From contig CAIPAY010000133.1 of the NCBI GenBank assembly GCA_903863195.1, positions 1 to 64,000 on the forward strand: a stretch of 64,000 bases of DNA, written 5' to 3'. Positions 1 through 8,904 of the stretch are shown here, piece by piece. Under the pieces are notes generated by a model. The model did no database searches. It saw nothing but the letters and a program-made list of their open reading frames with translations, and was not told the DNA's origin. Source of the DNA: an uncultured Holophagaceae bacterium. GTDB lineage: Bacteria > Acidobacteriota > Holophagae > Holophagales > Holophagaceae. How positions within the stretch are numbered: position 1 is the stretch's first letter; each line of letters opens with the position of its first letter. Both the position numbers and the translations under genes were made by a program.

Positions 1-525
1 CACAACTTCCTTGCCCGTGCCGCTCTCGCCGGTGAGCAGCACCGTGGTGTCGGCCCGGGAGACCTTGCCGATGAGGGCGTTGATCTTGCGCATCATCGGG
101 CCGACGCCCACCAGCTCACCCAGGTCCTGGGGCGGCGGCGCTTCGGGCTCGGTGGCGGCCAGCAGCCCCTTCAGGGTGGCGATCAGGTCCTCGTGCTTGA
201 AGGGCTTGGTGATGAAGTCCACCGCCCCCTGGTTGAGGGCCTGCACCGTGGTCTCCGTGGTGGCGTAGGCGGTCATGATGACCACCGGTGTCTCCAGAGC
301 CTGCTCCTTCATCCAGGTGAGCAGCTCGATGCCGGAGCCATCCTTGAGCTTGAGGTCCGAGAGCACCCCGTCGAAGGTGGCCTCCCGCAGGGCCCGCTGG
401 GCTTCCTGGATGCCCGGGGTGGCTTCGCACTGGAACCCCGCCCCCTCCAGGGCCAGGGTGAGCACCTCCCGGAGGCTGGGTTCATCCTCTACCAGCAGGA
501 TCCGTTGGGTCGAGGCAAGAGACAT
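1..525 (-). CDS. Sigma54-dependent (NtrC-family) response regulator, partial (C-terminus runs off the window)
   Basis: Reverse-strand translation MSLASTQRILLVEDEPSLREVLTLALEGAGF... (receiver domain) ...TTVLLTGESGTGKEVV (Walker A of AAA+ sigma54 activator); start codon CAT at 523-525. Confidence 0.85.
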   Translation of the reverse strand, partial: MSLASTQRILLVEDEPSLREVLTLALEGAGFQCEATPGIQEAQRALREATFDGVLSDLKLKDGSGIELLTWMKEQALETPVVIMTAYATTETTVQALNQGAVDFITKPFKHEDLIATLKGLLAATEPEAPPPQDLGELVGVGPMMRKINALIGKVSRADTTVLLTGESGTGKEVV

Positions 526-622
526 GGCAACCTGTGAGTGTGACGTGCTGGGTCAGCCATCCTATCCTGAACCCATCTCCGCCTTGCATCCATTCCGAAG
601 TCAAACCCTCCCCTGGAGTCCC

Positions 623-1726
623 GTGAAGCATGTCGTGTTCGCCCACCGGAAGCTGTCCTTCGGGGGCGGCGAGCGGGTGCTCATCGAGCAGGTGGCGGCG
701 CTGGCCGGGCTGCCCGTCAAGGTGACCGTGCTCTTCCGGAAGGAGCCAGGCAGGCGGGACATCGAGCCGGAGCTGCGGGCGCGGAACCCGAACGTGGCGG
801 AAGTGGTCCACCTGCCCGGAGCCCTGGGCGCCTTCCTCTGGCTCTGGCGGAACCAGCCCGACCTGCTGGTGCTGTGCAACCACAAGGGCGTGCAGCGGGC
901 CCTGCCCTGGCTGGCCCGGCTGGGCGTGCGGCTGCCCACGGTCCTCACCCTCCACGAGCACTACGAGCGCCACCTGCGCAAGTACCGGGGCGTCCGGAAT
1001 CTCGTGGACCGCTGGCTCTGCACCTACGACTTCACCGCCACCGTCCGGGAGCACCTCAGCGGCGCCCCCTGCAGCATCATCCACCCCCTCTATCCACGGC
1101 CCGAAGCGGCTGCCGCCACCCCGGCAGAGCGGGGCGCGGCCCGACGGCAGCTGGGCCTACCCGAGGACGCCACCGTGGTGGGCTACGTGGGGCAGATCGA
1201 CGCCCGCAAGGACCCCCTGGGCGTGGTCCGGTTCGCCGAGACTCTCGGCCCGGTCCACCTGCTCTTCGCGGGGCGGGAGGACACCGCCACCGCAGCCGAC
1301 CTGGCGGCCCGCCTGGCGGCCTCGCCCCTGCGGGACCGCACCCTCCGCCTGGGTCCCCAGGCCGACCTCGGTCCCGCCTTTGCCGCCCTCGACCTCTATG
1401 TGATGACCAGCAAGAACGAAGGCTTCTTCCCCCTGGCCCTCATCGAGGCCATGGAGCGCGGTGTTCCCGTGCTGGCGCCCAGCGTCGGCGGCATCGGCAC
1501 CGTCCTCCGGGACGGCGAGGGCGCCTTCCTCATTGCCAAGCCCGACGACCGGCGCCCCATCGACGAGGCCCTGCTGGTGGCCGCCGCGGACCGCGTCCGG
1601 CCCCTCCTGGCCGACCCCGCAGCCTGGGAGGACCAGCGCCGGCAGGCCCATGCCTTCGGCACCGCCCTCACCCGCGGCTATGACGCCGCCGCGGCCTTCC
1701 GCGAGGCGGTGGCGCCGTGGCTGTGA
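623..1726 (+). CDS. Glycosyltransferase, GT4/GT1-like
   Basis: In-frame GTG start at 623 giving MKHVVFAHRKLSFGGGERVLIEQ; C-terminal SKNEGFFPLALIEAMERGVPVLAPSVGGI typical of GT-B glycosyltransferases. The longer ORF from 275 overlaps the divergent regulator and is unlikely. Confidence 0.8.
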   Translation: MKHVVFAHRKLSFGGGERVLIEQVAALAGLPVKVTVLFRKEPGRRDIEPELRARNPNVAEVVHLPGALGAFLWLWRNQPDLLVLCNHKGVQRALPWLARLGVRLPTVLTLHEHYERHLRKYRGVRNLVDRWLCTYDFTATVREHLSGAPCSIIHPLYPRPEAAAATPAERGAARRQLGLPEDATVVGYVGQIDARKDPLGVVRFAETLGPVHLLFAGREDTATAADLAARLAASPLRDRTLRLGPQADLGPAFAALDLYVMTSKNEGFFPLALIEAMERGVPVLAPSVGGIGTVLRDGEGAFLIAKPDDRRPIDEALLVAAADRVRPLLADPAAWEDQRRQAHAFGTALTRGYDAAAAFREAVAPWL

Positions 1727-2694
1727 TCCCCCACCACGCGACCTGGCTCCGCTTCCCCAGGTTTGTTGGGGACGCCGCCATGCAGCTGCCGGTGCTGCGG
1801 CTGCTGCGGCAGCTCGGCGAGGGTCCCCTGGTGGTCTGGGGACCGCAGACCACCGTGGGCCTGGTGGAGGCCACCTGGTTCTGCGATGCCACCCTGCCCG
1901 ACGTGGGCAAGCCCGGCCCCCTGGCCATGGCCCGGGTGCTGCGGGAGCACCAGGCCGCTCGCAGCATCCACTTCCCCAAGTCCCTGCGCCCGGCCCTGGC
2001 GGCCTGGCTGGCGCGGGTGCCCGAGCGCATCGGCGTGGACGAGAGCCTCGCCGGTTCCTTCAACACCCACAGCGGCCCCTTCTGGGATGCGCCGGGTCCC
2101 TTCCTGCTGCGGTACCACGCGGTGCTGAAGCGGCGCTGGCCGGACCTGCCCCCCATGCCCTTCGCGGACTTCGATCCGGGCGTGACCGTGGACCTGCCCG
2201 GGCAGCGCCACCTCTGCCTCATGCCCGGGTCCACCTGGCCCTCCAAGGCCTGGCCCGTGGCCCACTACCGGACCCTGCTGCTGCGGGCCCGGGCGGAGGG
2301 CTTCGCCGTGGCGGTGCTGGGCACCCCGGATGAAGCTGCCACCTGTGCGGCTGTGGCCGGCAGCGAGGGAATCAACCTCTGCGGCCGCACGACCCTGAAG
2401 GAAGCCGCCGCCTGGATGCGGGCCGCCACGGCAGTGCTGGGCAACGACTCGGGCCTCAGCCATCTGGCGGCCGCCTGCGGGGTCCCGGTGCTGGCCCTCT
2501 ACGGCGCCACGGATCCCGGCGGCTCCACCCCCTGGGGACCCCACAGCCGGGGCCTCCGCAAGGAGGGCGTGCCCTGCGCGCCCTGCTTCAAGCCCGCCTG
2601 CTTCACCCCGGGACACCCGTGCCTGGAAGGCATCGGACCGGAGCAAGTCTGGACCGAGCTGCTGGCGACCCTGCCGGCGCATCCCGGTCCCTGA
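1717..2694 (+). CDS. Glycosyltransferase family 9 (ADP-heptose:LPS heptosyltransferase-like)
   Basis: FPRFVGDAAMQLPVLRLLRQL N-terminus; LMPGSTWPSKAWP and GNDSGLSHLAAACGVPVLALYGATDP signature of GT9. Confidence 0.85.
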   Translation: MAVIPHHATWLRFPRFVGDAAMQLPVLRLLRQLGEGPLVVWGPQTTVGLVEATWFCDATLPDVGKPGPLAMARVLREHQAARSIHFPKSLRPALAAWLARVPERIGVDESLAGSFNTHSGPFWDAPGPFLLRYHAVLKRRWPDLPPMPFADFDPGVTVDLPGQRHLCLMPGSTWPSKAWPVAHYRTLLLRARAEGFAVAVLGTPDEAATCAAVAGSEGINLCGRTTLKEAAAWMRAATAVLGNDSGLSHLAAACGVPVLALYGATDPGGSTPWGPHSRGLRKEGVPCAPCFKPACFTPGHPCLEGIGPEQVWTELLATLPAHPGP

Positions 2695-2754
2695 GGGTCC
2701 GCGCGAGCCGGGACTGGGGCTAGAATCGTTGGATCCTTCACCTGCGAGGTCATC

Positions 2755-3723
2755 TTGATGCGATTCCGGTACCTGCTCCCCTTCGTGGTCCCCGCCCTGC
2801 TGCTGGCCCAGACTCCCGCCATCACCTTCGACAAGACGCACCACAACTTCGGCCGCATCACGCCGGACCGGAAGGTCGCAGCCAAGTACCACGTGACGAA
2901 CACCGGCAACGCCTTCCTGAACATCACCCAGCTGCGCCCGGCCTGCGGCTGCACGTACACCATGCTGGGCAAGTGGTCCCTGGCTCCGGGCGAGTCCACG
3001 GACATCGAGGCCACCTTCGATCCCAAGGGCATGCGGGGCGCGGTGCGGAAGTCCATCACGGTGGTCTCCGACGACCCCAAGAACCAGGCGGCCAGCCTCA
3101 CGCTGGAAGCCGAGGTGGTCCAGGAGATCATGCCCTCCGTGGAGACGGTCTACTTCTTCCAGGCGCCCAAGTCCGGCACGACCCGCAGCGTGGTCCGCTA
3201 CGCCACCGGCAACGGTGAGCCCGTGCAGATCGTGGATGTGAAGGCCCCGGGCGCGGCGTTCCTCACCTTCACCCACAAGGCGGAGGGCAAGGACCAGGTG
3301 CTGGAGGTCGTGCTGGACGGCCGCAAGGTGCCCACCGGCCAGCTGCGCGGCGTCGAGCAGGCCACGGTGCGCTTCACGAACCCCCGCCTGGCCCAGCTGC
3401 CCCTGAACATCCAGTGGGACCTGAAGCCGTCGATCCTGGCCACGCCCGCGGAGCTGGTCTTCCAGGAGGCCGCCGGTAAAGAGGTGCGCCAGAAGCTCAA
3501 CCTCAAGCAGGCCGAGGGCCGGGCCTTCCGCGTGACCTCCGCCCAGCCCTCCCTGGCGGGCATGCGGGTGGAGGGCCTGAACCAGAAGGCCGGCGCCCAG
3601 GACCTGACCGTGGTCCTGCCCGCCTCCCTCAAGCCCGGCCGCTACAACGAGCTGCTGGTGCTCGCCACGGACGATCCCGATCAGCCCGAGCTGACGGTTC
3701 GCGTCGTGGCCATCCTGAAATAG
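2755..3723 (+). CDS. DUF1573-type secreted protein
   Basis: Signal peptide then ITFDKTHHNFGRITPDRKVAAKYHVTNTGNAFLNITQLRPACGCT, the typical DUF1573 CGC motif. Confidence 0.75.
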   Translation: MMRFRYLLPFVVPALLLAQTPAITFDKTHHNFGRITPDRKVAAKYHVTNTGNAFLNITQLRPACGCTYTMLGKWSLAPGESTDIEATFDPKGMRGAVRKSITVVSDDPKNQAASLTLEAEVVQEIMPSVETVYFFQAPKSGTTRSVVRYATGNGEPVQIVDVKAPGAAFLTFTHKAEGKDQVLEVVLDGRKVPTGQLRGVEQATVRFTNPRLAQLPLNIQWDLKPSILATPAELVFQEAAGKEVRQKLNLKQAEGRAFRVTSAQPSLAGMRVEGLNQKAGAQDLTVVLPASLKPGRYNELLVLATDDPDQPELTVRVVAILK

Positions 3724-3746
3724 CCCCCCCGGGTTAGCCTGGAGGG

Positions 3747-4697
3747 ATGCCGGATTCCCGCCGTTCCCACCTGACCGCCGTCCTGGCCCTCGCGGCCATC
3801 GCCCTGGTGTGGGCGGGCGGCTTTCCGGCGGCCAAGTATTCCCTGCAGGCGGGGCTGTCCGTGGGCGCCCTGCTGAGCATCCGCTTCGCCATCGGCGCCG
3901 CCGGGCTGGGCTTCATGCTGCTACTCCTGAAGATCCCCATCCGCCGGCAGGACGCCATGGACGGGCTCTGGCTGGGCCTGATCCTGGTCAGCCTGTTCTG
4001 GCTCCAGACCGACGGCCTGCGCTTCACCAGCACCTCGAAGTCCGGCTTCATCACCGGCCTCTACGTGATCTTCACGCCCATCGTGGCCCTGCTGGTGGGC
4101 GATCGGCTGCGGCTCTTCCACGGCCTGGGCGCCCTGGTGGCCCTGGCCGGCCTGACCCTCCTGGTGCGCGAGCCCGGCGCCGCCTGGGGCGGCTGGAACC
4201 GGGGCGACTCGGAGACCCTGCTGGCGGCCATCCTCTGCGGCTTCCACATCGTCATGACCGGACACTTCTCCCGCCGGTCCTCTGGCTGGGTGCTGGCCTT
4301 CATGCAGGTGGCCGTGACCGGGGCCGTGTCCCTGGCCATCACCCTCGCCCTGCCCGCCCCCTACGGCTTCCAGAGCGCCGGCCCGGCCCTCGCGCAGCCG
4401 GGCACCTGGGTGGCCCTCGGCTTCATGGGGCTGCTGGCGACGACCCTGGCCTTCTATGTGCAGAGCACCTTCCAGTCGCGGGTGGGCGCCACGGAGTGCG
4501 GCGTGATCTTCTCCATGGAGCCCGTCTGGACGGCGCTGCTGGCCATCAGCGGCTGGGTGCCGGGCATCCGGGAACACCTCAGCCCGGTCCAGTTCCTGGG
4601 GGGCGGCCTCATCCTGGCGGCCACCTTCGTGGCGGAGCTGGGTCCAAGGCTGCTGCGCAAGGCCGCGGCCACCGAGACCGAAGAGATCATCGGTTAG
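3747..4697 (+). CDS. DMT (EamA) superfamily transporter
   Basis: Ten hydrophobic segments; ALVWAGGFPAAKYSLQAG and C-terminal FSMEPVWTALLAI motif. Confidence 0.85.
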   Translation: MPDSRRSHLTAVLALAAIALVWAGGFPAAKYSLQAGLSVGALLSIRFAIGAAGLGFMLLLLKIPIRRQDAMDGLWLGLILVSLFWLQTDGLRFTSTSKSGFITGLYVIFTPIVALLVGDRLRLFHGLGALVALAGLTLLVREPGAAWGGWNRGDSETLLAAILCGFHIVMTGHFSRRSSGWVLAFMQVAVTGAVSLAITLALPAPYGFQSAGPALAQPGTWVALGFMGLLATTLAFYVQSTFQSRVGATECGVIFSMEPVWTALLAISGWVPGIREHLSPVQFLGGGLILAATFVAELGPRLLRKAAATETEEIIG

Positions 4698-4728
4698 CCG
4701 GTATCCTGGAGCAGTCGGGGGAGCAGAC

Positions 4729-5667
4729 ATGTTCATCGTCACGGGCGGCGCGGGATTCGTGGGCAGCAACCTGGTGCGGGAGCTGAACCGGCGCGGGCAC
4801 ACCGACATCCTCCTGGTGGACAACCTCACCCGGGGCGAGAAGTCCCGGAACCTGGCGGACCTGACGATCTCCGACTACATGGACAAGCGGGAGTTCCGGG
4901 CCCGGCTCGACGCCTTCACGCTGGACCTGAACCCGGAAGCCGTGTTCCACAACGGCGCCTGCTCGGACACCATGGAGGCCGACGGCCGCTACATGATGGA
5001 GAACAACTTCGGGGACTCCCGCGCCCTGCTCCACTGGTGTCTGGCCCGGAAGGCGCCGCTGGTCTACGCGAGCAGCGCAGCCACCTACGGCGGCAGCCCC
5101 GACTTCGAGCCTGTGCCGAGGAATGAAGGCCCCCTGAACGTCTATGGCTACTCGAAGCTGGCCTTTGACCAGCACGTACGCAGCCTGATGCCCGCCATCC
5201 AGAGCCCCGTGGTGGGCCTCCGCTACTTCAACGTGTTCGGCCCCCGGGAGCACCACAAGGGCCGGATGATGTCCGTGCTGCACCAGCTGCTGCGGCAGCT
5301 CAAGGAGGAGGGCGTCTGCCGCCTCTTCCGCGGCACCGAGGGCTACGGGGATGGTGAGCAGCAGCGGGACTTCATCTACGTGGGCGACATCGTCGCCATC
5401 AACCTCCACTTCGGCGCCGGGGGCATGGCCAAGGCCATCGTGAACGCGGGCACCGGCCGGGCCCGCAGCTTCAACGACATCGCCAAGACCCTCATCGCCC
5501 ACCTGGGCCGGGGCCGCATCGACTACATCCCCTTCCCCGACGAGCTGCGCGGCAAGTACCAGAGCTTCACCCAGGCCGATGTCCGCAGCCTGCGCGCGGC
5601 GGGCTACACCGCCCCCTTCACCGAGCTGGAAGCCGGCATTGCCGCCACCCTGGCCGAGATCAGCTAG
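4729..5667 (+). CDS. hldD: ADP-L-glycero-D-manno-heptose-6-epimerase
   Basis: MFIVTGGAGFVGSNLVRELNRRGHTDILLVDNL; FHNGACSDTMEADGRYMMENNF; YASSAATYGG; matches HldD/RfaD hallmarks. Confidence 0.9.
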   Translation: MFIVTGGAGFVGSNLVRELNRRGHTDILLVDNLTRGEKSRNLADLTISDYMDKREFRARLDAFTLDLNPEAVFHNGACSDTMEADGRYMMENNFGDSRALLHWCLARKAPLVYASSAATYGGSPDFEPVPRNEGPLNVYGYSKLAFDQHVRSLMPAIQSPVVGLRYFNVFGPREHHKGRMMSVLHQLLRQLKEEGVCRLFRGTEGYGDGEQQRDFIYVGDIVAINLHFGAGGMAKAIVNAGTGRARSFNDIAKTLIAHLGRGRIDYIPFPDELRGKYQSFTQADVRSLRAAGYTAPFTELEAGIAATLAEIS

Positions 5668-5674
5668 GGTCCGT

Positions 5675-6841
5675 TCACTCCATCCGGTCGAGGATCACCA
5701 GGGTCACGTCGTCCACGAAGGGCACGGGGCTGTTGAAGGCCCGGGTCTGGGCGATCACCATGTCCGCGGATTCCTCGGCTCCGGCGGGCAGCTCTGCGCA
5801 GATTCGGCGCAGCCCGGCCTCCTCGAGCATGGAGCGGTCCTCCCGCTCCACCTCGACCAGGCCGTCCGTGTAGAGCACCAGCCGATCGCCGGGCAGGAAC
5901 TCGGACTCGTGCTCGCTGAAGGGCAGCTGCGGGTCCAGCCCCAGCATGAAGCCCTTGCCCCGCAGCACCTCAGACCGCTGGAGGCCCCCCCGGGAGCCCC
6001 CGACGATGCGGAACGGCGCGCAGTGGCCGGCCACCACGTAGCGCAGCCGGTTGGTGAGCGGGTCGAGCCGGCCCAGCCAGGCGGTGGCGAACTGCTCGGC
6101 CAGGGTGGAGCGGCAGAGGTCCTCGTTCATGCCCTCGGCCCAGTCCAGGGGACCGCCGCCCAGGCGCACCTGGTTCTCGAAGGAGGTCTTCACCATGGCG
6201 GAGATCAAAGCCGCGGTGACGCCGTGGCCGCTCACGTCGGCGATCATCATGCCGGTACAGCCCCGGGGTAGCTGCACGACGGCGTAGATGTCGCCGCCGA
6301 TGCCCGCCGCCGGCAGGTAGCGGTGCGTATAGCGCGCACCCATAACCTCGCCCGGGAGCTTGGGCAGCAGTCCCATCTGGAGGGCGGCGGCCAGCTCCAT
6401 CTCCTCCTGTACCCGCTGCTGGAAGGAGGTCAGCTCCTTGTTCTGGCGCTTGATCTCCTTCTGCATCTCGATGAGGCGGAAGGTGGAGTCCACCTTCGCC
6501 AGCACCTCTTGCGCGTGGAAGGGCTTGGGGATCATGTCGTCTGCGCCCAGGGCTAGGCCGCCGATGCGCGAGGCGGTGCCGTCCAGGGCCGAGAGGATGA
6601 TGAAGTAGATGTCGCGGGTGGCCGGATCCGACTTGACGCGCTTGCAGAGCTCGTCACCCGGCATCTCGGGCATGCGCAGGTCGGAGATGATGAGATCAGG
6701 CCGTGAGCGGTCCATCTCGGCCAGGGCCTCCAAGCCGTTGGCTGCAGTCAGGACCTGGTAGCCCGCCCGCTTGAGATAGAAGCTGAGTATGTCCCGGATG
6801 GGGGCTTCGTCATCCACCACCAGGACCAGGCCCTTGGCCAT
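5675..6841 (-). CDS. Response regulator with C-terminal PP2C/SpoIIE-type phosphatase
   Basis: Receiver VLVVDDEAPIRDILSFYLKRAGYQV...LIISDLRMPEMPGDE; C-terminal GGDIYAV..MIADVSGHGVTAALISAMVK and LVLYTDGLVE. Confidence 0.9.
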   Translation of the reverse strand: MAKGLVLVVDDEAPIRDILSFYLKRAGYQVLTAANGLEALAEMDRSRPDLIISDLRMPEMPGDELCKRVKSDPATRDIYFIILSALDGTASRIGGLALGADDMIPKPFHAQEVLAKVDSTFRLIEMQKEIKRQNKELTSFQQRVQEEMELAAALQMGLLPKLPGEVMGARYTHRYLPAAGIGGDIYAVVQLPRGCTGMMIADVSGHGVTAALISAMVKTSFENQVRLGGGPLDWAEGMNEDLCRSTLAEQFATAWLGRLDPLTNRLRYVVAGHCAPFRIVGGSRGGLQRSEVLRGKGFMLGLDPQLPFSEHESEFLPGDRLVLYTDGLVEVEREDRSMLEEAGLRRICAELPAGAEESADMVIAQTRAFNSPVPFVDDVTLVILDRME

Positions 6842-6854
6842 GGTGAGGGGCCGC

Positions 6855-7193
6855 TCAGGAGCCGCGGAGGGCGTCCTGCTCCGTGGCGAAGATGGAGAAG
6901 TAGTTGGTGAGGTTGGTCTGGTCGAAGGTCTTCTTCACCGTCGCGGGCAGACAGCAGAGGTGCAGCTTGCCCCCGGACTTGTCCACGCTGTTGCGCGCGG
7001 CGACCAGCAGGCCGAGACCCGAGGAGTCGATGAAGCTGACCCCCTCCAGGTTGATCGTCAGGAGCTTGGGCTGCACCGTGGCCACGGTTTCGCGGATCAC
7101 GTCCCGGAGCTGCGCAGTCACCTCGAAATTGACCTTGCCCTGGATGGACACGACCGACGCGTTGCCTTCTTGGCGCGTCTGGATGTTCAACAT
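6855..7193 (-). CDS. STAS-domain anti-sigma factor antagonist
   Basis: MLNIQTRQEGNASVVSIQGKVNFEV...LLTINLEGVSFIDSSGLGLLVAARN (phosphorylatable Ser motif). Confidence 0.9.
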   Translation of the reverse strand: MLNIQTRQEGNASVVSIQGKVNFEVTAQLRDVIRETVATVQPKLLTINLEGVSFIDSSGLGLLVAARNSVDKSGGKLHLCCLPATVKKTFDQTNLTNYFSIFATEQDALRGS

Positions 7194-8395
7194 GGATCCT
7201 CCTGAAGAATTCCCTTTAGCACTCGTCGCCGGGCGGCATCCCGCTGGCGCTGTTTGTATTCGATGTGTGATGCCGGACCTGAGAGTGAACTTTGGAATCC
7301 TGATTGTTCCATCACTTGGACTTCATGTGCGAAGAAGAAAGTAAATTCCTCCTGATCCTGGATCAAGTCCGGGATGCCAGCAAGGTCGGATAATTCCGTG
7401 TCGCCCATGGTCTGGAGCCGCTCCTGGAGGATCTCCAGAGCTCGCGTGGCGGGGCTGGGCAGGCGCACCAGGGTCCGGGCGGTGAACTGGATCGCCGCGT
7501 AATCCTTGCTGGAAAATGGGTTCTTCTCCTTGCCCTGGGCCTTCCGGGACAGGGAGTGGCTGAGGGCGCTCCGCTCGGCGGGGTCCATATCCTGAAGACA
7601 GAAGGCTGGCGGCAGCTCCTCCATCCAGGCCTGGAGGGCCTCCATGTCGATCATGAGGTTCCGGCTCCGGCTGGGCTTGATGTGGGTGGGCATGAGCACG
7701 TGGTGGTCCAGCAGAAATCGGATGACCATGAGCACGCCCAGATGGTCTTCGGCCACCAGCCGGATGCCGATCTGGTCATAGATGGTCTCTGCCACGTTCT
7801 CGGGCTTGTGAAGCATCTTGAGCAGCATGGACACCCGGTCCTTGTTCTCCTTGCGCTCCACCGCCAGCAGGGGCACTTCGTAGGCGCCCCGCAGGCACCA
7901 GCGGCCCTCCTCGCAGACCAGGAACTGGTCGTAGCGGCTGAAGACCTGGTGTTGGATCTCCGGCAGGTAGCGCAGGTTCACGTTGTGATCCACGTGGAAG
8001 AGGGTATGCATGAGCCGGAGGATGGCGCAGGACCAGCGCGCCCGGAGGTCCTGGGGACGCTCCGAGGCCCAGACCAGCAAGTCCAGCGGATCCTGGAGAT
8101 CCCGTACGTCCAGGGGCACATGGAGCTCGGTCCCGTCCAGGATCACGCCCTCCAGGAAGTCCACCGCATCCTCATAGACCCGCAGCACGGCGGCCCTCTG
8201 GACCGGCACGGCCATGTCATAGCCGTAGTTCAGTGCAAAGGACCAGGCCTCGTCCGGCGACTGGATGCGGAGCCCATCCAGATCGATGGGCGAGCCTCCC
8301 CCGAGGATCAGCTGAGTGACCTCCAGGGGCATGGGGAACAGCGCGAGGTTTTTCATGACTTCCAGATTCTCTATCGGGCCATTGCGGGAAAGCAT
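7187..8395 (-). CDS. Uncharacterised protein with divergent RelA/SpoT-like nucleotidyltransferase motifs
   Basis: Long ORF co-directional with and overlapping the STAS gene; motifs ETIYDQIGIRLV, NPFSSKDYAAIQFTAR, HEVQV...ASHIEYK. The true start may be the ATG at 8356 because the ORF ATG at 8395 abuts a terminator U-tract. Confidence 0.7.
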   Translation of the reverse strand: MLSRNGPIENLEVMKNLALFPMPLEVTQLILGGGSPIDLDGLRIQSPDEAWSFALNYGYDMAVPVQRAAVLRVYEDAVDFLEGVILDGTELHVPLDVRDLQDPLDLLVWASERPQDLRARWSCAILRLMHTLFHVDHNVNLRYLPEIQHQVFSRYDQFLVCEEGRWCLRGAYEVPLLAVERKENKDRVSMLLKMLHKPENVAETIYDQIGIRLVAEDHLGVLMVIRFLLDHHVLMPTHIKPSRSRNLMIDMEALQAWMEELPPAFCLQDMDPAERSALSHSLSRKAQGKEKNPFSSKDYAAIQFTARTLVRLPSPATRALEILQERLQTMGDTELSDLAGIPDLIQDQEEFTFFFAHEVQVMEQSGFQSSLSGPASHIEYKQRQRDAARRRVLKGILQEDPC

Positions 8396-8429
8396 AAAAA
8401 AACGGGGCGCCCGGTCAGAGGGCGCCCCG
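8396..8429 (-). terminator. Rho-independent terminator downstream of atpE
   Basis: Perfect 10-bp stem CGGGGCGCCC (8403-8412) / GGGCGCCCCG (8420-8429) followed on the minus strand by TTTTTTT. Confidence 0.85.
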
Positions 8430-8445
8430 CTGGAACCGGATCAGC

Positions 8446-8742
8446 CTACTTGATGGCGAAGGCGGCGACGAGCACGTAGATCACGAGGGCCTCGATGAGG
8501 GCCAGGCCGATGATCATGGTGGTGCGGATGTTACCGGCAGCCTGGGGGTTGCGGGCGACGCCTTCGCAGGCGGCCATCACAGCCTTGCCCTGGCCCAGAC
8601 CGCAGCCGGCGGCGGCGATGGCGAGCGAGAGGTGAGCGACGTACTGGCCTTCGAAGAGGCTCTTCTGCACGACGGGGGCGCCCTGGGCGAACGCAACGGC
8701 AGCCAGGGTGAAGAGGAAGGCGGTGGTGAGGAACTTCTTCAT
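8446..8742 (-). CDS. atpE: F0F1 ATP synthase subunit c
   Basis: HLSLAIAAAGCGLGQGKAVMAACEGVARNPQAAGNIRTTMIIGLALIEALVIYVLV; two-helix hairpin with carboxylate E, preceded by a signal-like N-terminus. Confidence 0.93.
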   Translation of the reverse strand: MKKFLTTAFLFTLAAVAFAQGAPVVQKSLFEGQYVAHLSLAIAAAGCGLGQGKAVMAACEGVARNPQAAGNIRTTMIIGLALIEALVIYVLVAAFAIK

Positions 8743-8904
8743 GGTGGTGCTCCTGTGAGGTTGTCCAGGGGGTTCGGAATCCCCAGAACGGTTAGAGAAA
8801 AGAAAGAATCGAGAGGAGGGCGAGGAGACCAGGCTCAGCCTGGGCGACGAGCGGGGGGTCCCGGGGGGGCCGTTGCGAGCGCAGCTCGCACCCCCCGGAC
8901 AGCG

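Noticed and set aside
1678-3276. 532-aa - strand ORF opposite GT9 and DUF1573 genes
   Set aside because: Low-complexity Gly/His/Arg shadow ORF; the + strand genes have clear family motifs.
7217-7225. TTAGCACTC, one half of a CIRCE operator
   Set aside because: The following 9+9 nt do not contain GAGTGCTAA, and the site is at the STAS gene, not a chaperone operon.
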